From Phoenix dactylifera (lineage: Eukaryota > Streptophyta > Magnoliopsida > Arecales > Arecaceae): a stretch of DNA of 64,000 nucleotides. The position numbers were made by a program, and so were the translations under genes. The stretch is from assembly GCF_009389715.1 (NCBI RefSeq), contig NC_052399.1, forward strand, positions 20,763,045 through 20,827,044, read 5' to 3'. Below are positions 60,501 through 64,000 of this stretch, piece after piece. Positions within the stretch are counted from its first letter, which is position 1, and each line of letters opens with the position of its first letter. The notes below the pieces were generated by a model. The model saw only the letters and a list, made by a program, of their open reading frames with translations, was not told the origin of the DNA and did no database searches.

Positions 60501-61604
60501 AGAAAATCCAGGTACATAAAAGGTATTTTCTAGGTACAAAATATGGCCAGTCTTTAAGGTCAATTTGAACGTTCCAACAGCTTCCACATGTGAACGCATC
60601 TTATTTCCCATTATGATGCACCGCTCACTTTCCGTTGGAATTCTTTTGTTCATTAATCCCTGCAAAGTTTTACATATATGGATAGTAGCACCAGAGTCAA
60701 TCCACCATGTGTTATGAGGTACATCAATAAAATTTGATTCATAACACACTAAGGAAAGAAAAGTACCTTTCTTTTCGAGCCATTTCTTGTACTTGATGCA
60801 GTCCTTTTTCCAATGTCCTTGTTTCTTACAGAAGAAGCACTTTATTTGCCTTTTGTCAGTCACTTTGGCTGACACTTTCATTTTCTTCTTCTTAACAGGA
60901 ATATGATGACTGGTACTGCCGACCTCTTTATGTCCTTTTCCCTTATGAGAGGTGAGATAAACACTCTCTTGCCTCTCTTGTTTTATTCTCTGCTCCTCAT
61001 CAACACACATGGCTAGAAGTTGATTCATAGTCCATTTTTCTGTATGTGTGTTGTATGAGATCTTAAATGGTGCATACTCCATAGGCAGAGAATTAAGGAC
61101 AAAGTGTACAAGAAAAGTTTCTGACATGTCTACTTCCAATGATTTTAATTGGGCAGCGATGTCACGTAATTCCATAATGTGCTCGCGTATGCCACCATTA
61201 TCATTATACTTTAAGGAAGCAAACCTTGATATTAAGGTGCTGGCTAGGGCTTTCTTTGAACTCACAAATTGCTCTTCTACTGCTGTTAAGAATTCTCTTG
61301 CAGTTTTGCAATCTGGAATTGAGCCCCTTATCTTTCTGGAGATATGATTTTGTATGAGTAAAAGACTTAAGCGGTTTGACCGCTCCCACCTCTCATACAA
61401 CTTTTTCTCCTCTGGCGTAGTTTCCTCCGTGGGGACAGGTGGCATGTCCTCACGAAGTGCCAGATCAATATCCATGCACCCTAAAGTAAATGTCAGCCTT
61501 TCTTTCCATTCCGAGAAATTTGAACCATTAAGTATTGGGATGCATGATGTAGATTGTGAAAAAACTGTCGGAAACAAAGCTGCAAAACATACGCTTACTA
61601 TCAA
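57507..61604 (-). CDS. copia gag-pol polyprotein
   Basis: An uninterrupted frame of 1365 codons encodes all replication proteins of the element. By residue: gag about 16-230; zinc knuckle [14 protein letters not shown] (256-269); aspartic protease WIDSGAT (301-307); pre-integrase HRRLGH zone (447-452); integrase D506, D570 and E615. Reverse transcriptase runs about 873-1110 with YVDD at 1040-1043, and RNase H about 1205-1345 with SDSDFAG, MEAEL and CDNLAAV. All key residues are present, so the copy may be functional. The frame opens with TTG, and the first in-frame ATG is only at residue 44, inside gag. The stretch before the gag motif [17 protein letters not shown] contains acceptor-like sites (TTTTGCAG, CCGACAG), so the true start codon is probably supplied by splicing from the leader (inference). 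Confidence 0.95.
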   Translation of the reverse strand: MIVSVCFAALFPTVFSQSTSCIPILNGSNFSEWKERLTFTLGCMDIDLALREDMPPVPTEETTPEEKKLYERWERSNRLSLLLIQNHISRKIRGSIPDCKTAREFLTAVEEQFVSSKKALASTLISRFASLKYNDNGGIREHIMELRDIAAQLKSLEVDMSETFLVHFVLNSLPMEYAPFKISYNTHTEKWTMNQLLAMCVDEEQRIKQERQESVYLTSHKGKGHKEVGSTSHHIPVKKKKMKVSAKVTDKRQIKCFFCKKQGHWKKDCIKYKKWLEKKGTFLSLVCYESNFIDVPHNTWWIDSGATIHICKTLQGLMNKRIPTESERCIIMGNKMRSHVEAVGTFKLTLKTGHILYLENTFYVPGFSRNLISISKLVSFGYTVSFGRSFVNLSLNNIIVGNCLLEDGLFKLDLDTSFELSLLSLQNKEHYGLKRSMINENSSMLWHRRLGHISINRIKRLVNDEILPTLDYGDFETCLDCIKGKQTNKFKKGAIRSTNLLDLIHTDICGPFSTPCFTGHKYFITFIDDYSRYGYLYLLYDKAEALNAFKLFKTEVELQLDKKIKVVRSDRGGEYYGRYTETGQHLGPFARFLQEQGIVAQYTMPGTPDQNGVAERRNRTLMEMVRSMISHSTLPITLWGDALKTAAYILNRVPTKAVSKTPYEVWTGRKPSLRHLHIWGCQAEARVYNPQEKKLDFRTISCHFIGYPEKSKGYRFYCPNHTLRIVEARNARFLENDQISGSIKPQEINFEEKQTPYGVQDSNKQPMIPLPIIDNDFEEDESTINVPLESVPVITENVAPPPIEPVDQEATLRRSSRVRRSPIPPDYIVYLQENDYDIGNIDDPINFSQAISSVNSSKWLDAMKDEIDSMAKNNVWNLVELPPGATAVRCKWVFKTKRDSKGKVERHKARLVAKGFTQKEGIDYHETFSPVSKKDSLRIIMALVAHFDLELHQMDVRTAFLNGDLEEEVYMKQPEGFVSEGQSQKVCKLNKSIYGLKQSSRQWYLKFNNVISTFGFVENVVDRCIYLKISGSRFIFLVLYVDDILLASSDLALLRETKQFLSSNFDMKDMGEASYVIGIEVHRDRSKGKVCLSQKAYIKKMLERFGMENSKPSPVPITKGEKLSQSQSPRNEIEREHMKTFPYASLVGTLMYAQVCTRPDIAYVVGLLGRFQANPGMEHWRVAKKVLRYLQGTQDHMLTYNKSDILEIVGYSDSDFAGCPDSRKSTSGYIFLLAGGAVSWKSSKQKMTAASTMEAELLACYDAVTQAIWLRNFIAGLQIVDTISRPIKLYCDNLAAVSSIKNNKISNGNKHMEVKYLVIKEKCEDHKVSVQYINTVLMLADPLTKAITPGLHKEHVSQMGLFCIN

Positions 61605-62884
61605 TATGCATGCTATAATTACGCTAAAACCTTATCTAAATCACTAACCCATATTAGCAATTTAGTGAGTAAATCAAAATTAACTTTACATGATTTACCC
61701 CTTTACGATAAAACTAATGTATTAAGTATGATATTTAATGAACTTTATATATCTAGTTGAAAAATCCAAAGAATAACAGCCAGATCAGCTCCAGATCGGT
61801 GGTGGAGCACTAGGCTCACTTAAGTACCAGCCTTTCTTAGGCACGTATGCCTTTTTGACAAGCTTTTCTTAGACACCGTTATTCAATGGATAAAATTTTA
61901 CTAGATATTGTTCAATGTTAATGAAGAATTCAAGGCCTTTGGGCAACAAGATTTCATCATAAATATCATACTAATAACATTATTTCATCCCACCATTAAC
62001 TTTGTATAATGATTTCCCTTTGGGGCCGGTTCATTATATATGATGCAACTATTCAATTTCATGAAATGATGATAAAAAGACTCTTTATTGATTAAATTAA
62101 ACTAAAGCATTCTAAAATTTATGGGATGCTTTGGCTCGTCACCACAAATATGCACAAATTTAATCATTTATATGCCTTTTCCTACATAAGATGCTTTGGC
62201 TCGTCTCATGCATATATCATCCTTTTATCATGAAAAAATATGAATAATTTAAACAATCATGTATCATCATAAGAAAGCATCTATCATTTATGTAATAAAT
62301 TCATTACAGGGACCAATATGTAATAATCGGTGTACTGTTCTGTAATAAATCCTAAGTACAGGGATCAAATAAATATATTTTAGGACCTTCCTGTAACTCA
62401 ACTTTCTTCTGGGGACCGTATATGAATTTCTAAAGCCCCTTTTTCAGAATAACATATTATCAGGGGTTTAACTGCAAAATGCACAGTTTAGTCAAAAGGA
62501 TTCGAGTTTCGGGTTGCGGGCCGAGACCCAATAACCCGAAACTGTTAATCCCTTCACCCCCTTTTTCTTTTATCTTTTTTTTTTTTATTTAAATGGATTC
62601 GGATTTCGGGTTGGATTCAATGCCCCGAAACCCGAAACCCATCTCTTCATCTTCTTCCCCAAATCGTGATAGGAAAACAGGGAAGAGCCAAACCGGCAAG
62701 CCATCCTTTCCCAAACGACGGCGGCGCAACCCCCGCCGCCGGCCGTAGGCATAGCCGCAGGCCGCAGGGGTGGCCGCAGGGTGGGGCCGGAGGCCGGGGC
62801 CGGCCGCGGAGGCCGCGGGGTTCGGCCGCAGGGTGCGGCCGCAGCCCGCGGTCGCGGGCCGCAGGGGCGTCGGCCGGGCGCCGT

Positions 62885-62960
62885 GGCAGCGGCCGGCGCC
62901 GCTGGCAGCGGCCGGCGCCGCTGGCAGCGGCCGGCGCCGCTGGCAGCGGCCGGAGCCGCT
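62885..62960 (-). repeat. 19-bp GC-only minisatellite, four units
   Basis: The unit GGCAGCGGCCGGCGCCGCT is repeated at 62885, 62904, 62923 and 62942. The first three copies are exact and the last has one change. Each unit contains the palindrome GCGGCCGGCGCCGC-like core and can fold strongly in RNA. Confidence 0.95.
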
Positions 62961-63361
62961 TAGCGGCGGGCCGCAGGCCATGGCGGCCAATTTTTTTTTT
63001 TTTTTTTTTCTTTCTTTGCCCGCGGTGGCCATGGCGGCCACGGCGGGTTGCAGCCGCTGCCTGCTCGCCGGGGGCGGGTCGCAGCGGCAGCCGGGGACGG
63101 CGGTTACTGAACGGTGGCCCTGTTGGCCACCGGTTGGGACGGGGAGGGCCGCGACCGAGACCCGCCGCAGCGGCGGCCATGGCAGCGGCTCTCCCTTCCT
63201 TGTTTTCTTGTTCCAAAATGGAAGAAGGGGAAAGATGGGAAGAGTTTAGTCCCACATCGGCCAGAGAAAAATTTTTCTTATGTTTAAATAACATCGGGGT
63301 CTCTGTCTTTGCAATTCAAAAGATCATACGGGTATATTCTATTTTGGAATTCAATCCACCC

Positions 63362-63373
63362 GCTCTGATACCA
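63362..63373 (-). other. primer binding site of the copia element
   Basis: The minus strand reads TGGTATCAGAGC, complementary to the 3' end of initiator methionine tRNA, one base inside the 5' LTR. This is the standard copia primer. Confidence 0.95.
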
Positions 63374-63374
63374 T

Positions 63375-63766
63375 TGATGGAATTGATTAACTTAATGAAA
63401 TATAAATCATACCTTGATTCGCTAAATCCATCTTTAATTGCGCTCTGGGCTTTGAAATGCGTGCGCAGCCTTGATCACCGGTGATCTGAACAGAGATTAG
63501 CGACTGATCTTCTGGAGAGAGAGCTCTTAATGCATGTATTAGAGAAGGGGTCTGACAGGCTATTTATAGCCCTCTCCAGGGACCAAACGCCGTGATTAGT
63601 TACACCCGTGAAGAGTCACCCCCCATCAAGGCAACCTTTCACTGCAGTGCAATTACCTTAATGCCCTTGCCATTATCAAGATTTACGAAATTCAAGGGAC
63701 ACTTGTCAAGATGTGGGTTCTAATTAAACGGGATCAGGGTTTAATTAAATAGGATCCAATCCAACA
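63375..63766 (-). repeat. 5' LTR of the copia element
   Basis: The 392-bp LTR is identical by eye to the 3' LTR. TATAAATA on the minus strand at 63561-63568, about 200 bp into the LTR, is the probable promoter. Confidence 0.95.
63561..63568 (-). promoter_or_regulatory. TATA box in the copia 5' LTR
   Basis: The minus strand reads GGGCTATAAATAGCC, a strong TATA box inside a short palindrome. Transcription would start about 30 bp further, near 63530, defining the R region. Confidence 0.75.
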
Positions 63767-63771
63767 ATATT

Positions 63772-64000
63772 TATCTAAAAATTCATTAGTTTTTATTCGA
63801 GAAGGAAAGAAAAAATAAGCATCTTCGTTTTGTTTGAAGCTTTGCAATCCAATGTCAAAAATCTTCTTTATCTTGAGTTAGATATTGGTGATTTCTTTGC
63901 AACATCATCCTTCAGGTTTGGAACCAAATTAATCGCCTCCATAAATAGTGAAACTTTCAAGAATCCATTTAAATACTTCAGTCTATTGTTCGGCAGTGAA
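63772..64000. other. flank right of the copia element
   Basis: AT-rich DNA shows no recognised feature. It continues the pre-insertion sequence interrupted after ATATT. Confidence 0.5.

Larger units (their letters stand above)
61605..63374 (-). other. 5' leader of the copia element, with a GC-rich block
   Basis: From the PBS downwards there is about 1.77 kb before the gag frame. About 62690-63240 is extremely GC-rich, with Ala/Arg/Pro/Gly-coding low-complexity frames on both strands. The part at 61605-62580 is AT-rich and contains the word GATGCTTTGGCTCGTC twice, about 61 bp apart (near 62129 and 62190). CCGATGTGGGACTAAAC on the minus strand lies near 63246-63262. A minus-strand frame from 63294 starts with an ATG and could supply the missing gag start through splicing, but this is not shown. 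Confidence 0.6.
56827..63771 (-). mobile_element. complete Ty1/copia LTR retrotransposon
   Basis: The element lies on the minus strand between ATATT target duplications (56827-56831 and 63767-63771). The LTRs at 56832-57223 (3') and 63375-63766 (5') are both 392 bp, start TGTTGG, end CATCA, and look identical base for base. A primer binding site and polypurine tract are in place, and a single open frame encodes gag, protease, integrase, reverse transcriptase and RNase H in copia order (integrase before reverse transcriptase). Identical LTRs mean a very recent insertion. The 5' leader is unusually long (about 1.77 kb) and partly very GC-rich. No host gene is interrupted. Confidence 0.97.

Noticed and set aside
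62589-63484. Several 150-270 codon frames in the GC-rich copia leader
   Set aside because: Their translations are Ala/Arg/Gly/Pro low complexity on both strands and track the composition and the 19-bp repeat. No domain is visible.

Overview
The window looks like nuclear DNA of a monocot plant. The genes have many GT-AG introns, some several kb long. Intergenic DNA is AT-rich and full of plant transposons. The type 3 metallothionein and the DREB-type AP2/ERF factor are plant families. A palm (Arecaceae) is my best guess from the metallothionein sequence and a dispersed GTACGG-rich repeat, but that is inference.

Layout. 1-7.4 kb: a long presumed intron plus the first exon (minus strand) of a CDK-like Ser/Thr kinase that runs off the left edge. 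Inside that presumed intron sits a Pack-MULE-like element (3.89-5.18 kb) carrying a decayed GH17 beta-1,3-glucanase fragment. 7.4-14.4 kb: AT-rich intergenic DNA with small repeats. 14.4-23.1 kb: a nine-exon DUF616 (TOD1/MUCI70-type) Golgi glycosyltransferase gene with a tandem repeat array in intron 1. 25.8-28.8 kb: a five-exon GH5 endo-beta-mannanase gene with one GC-AG intron. 29.8-31.1 kb: a three-exon type 3 metallothionein gene on the minus strand with a clear TATA box. 32.1-34.3 kb: a decayed hAT transposon with an exact 8-bp target site duplication. 36.7-46.5 kb: two unidentified minus-strand gene models supported by phase-compatible exons, with several local tandem duplications, a small GGGCC-rich TIR element and a repeat array near a 5' end. 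49.3-50.6 kb: a LINE fragment between diverged direct repeats. 52.5-53.3 kb: an intronless DREB-type transcription factor. 54.4-55.2 kb: the 3' end of a LINE. 56.8-63.8 kb: a complete, apparently very young Ty1/copia retrotransposon on the minus strand with 392-bp LTRs identical by eye, an ATATT target duplication, PBS, PPT and an uninterrupted 1365-codon gag-pol frame.

The genes do not form a pathway or cluster. Two (DUF616 and mannanase) relate to cell-wall polysaccharides and are neighbours on the same strand, but the sequence gives no evidence of co-regulation. I found no tRNA, rRNA, CRISPR or prokaryote-type system. The most unusual items are the GC-rich leader of the young copia element, the gene-fragment-carrying MULE-like element, and the tandem repeat arrays near the 5' ends of two genes.
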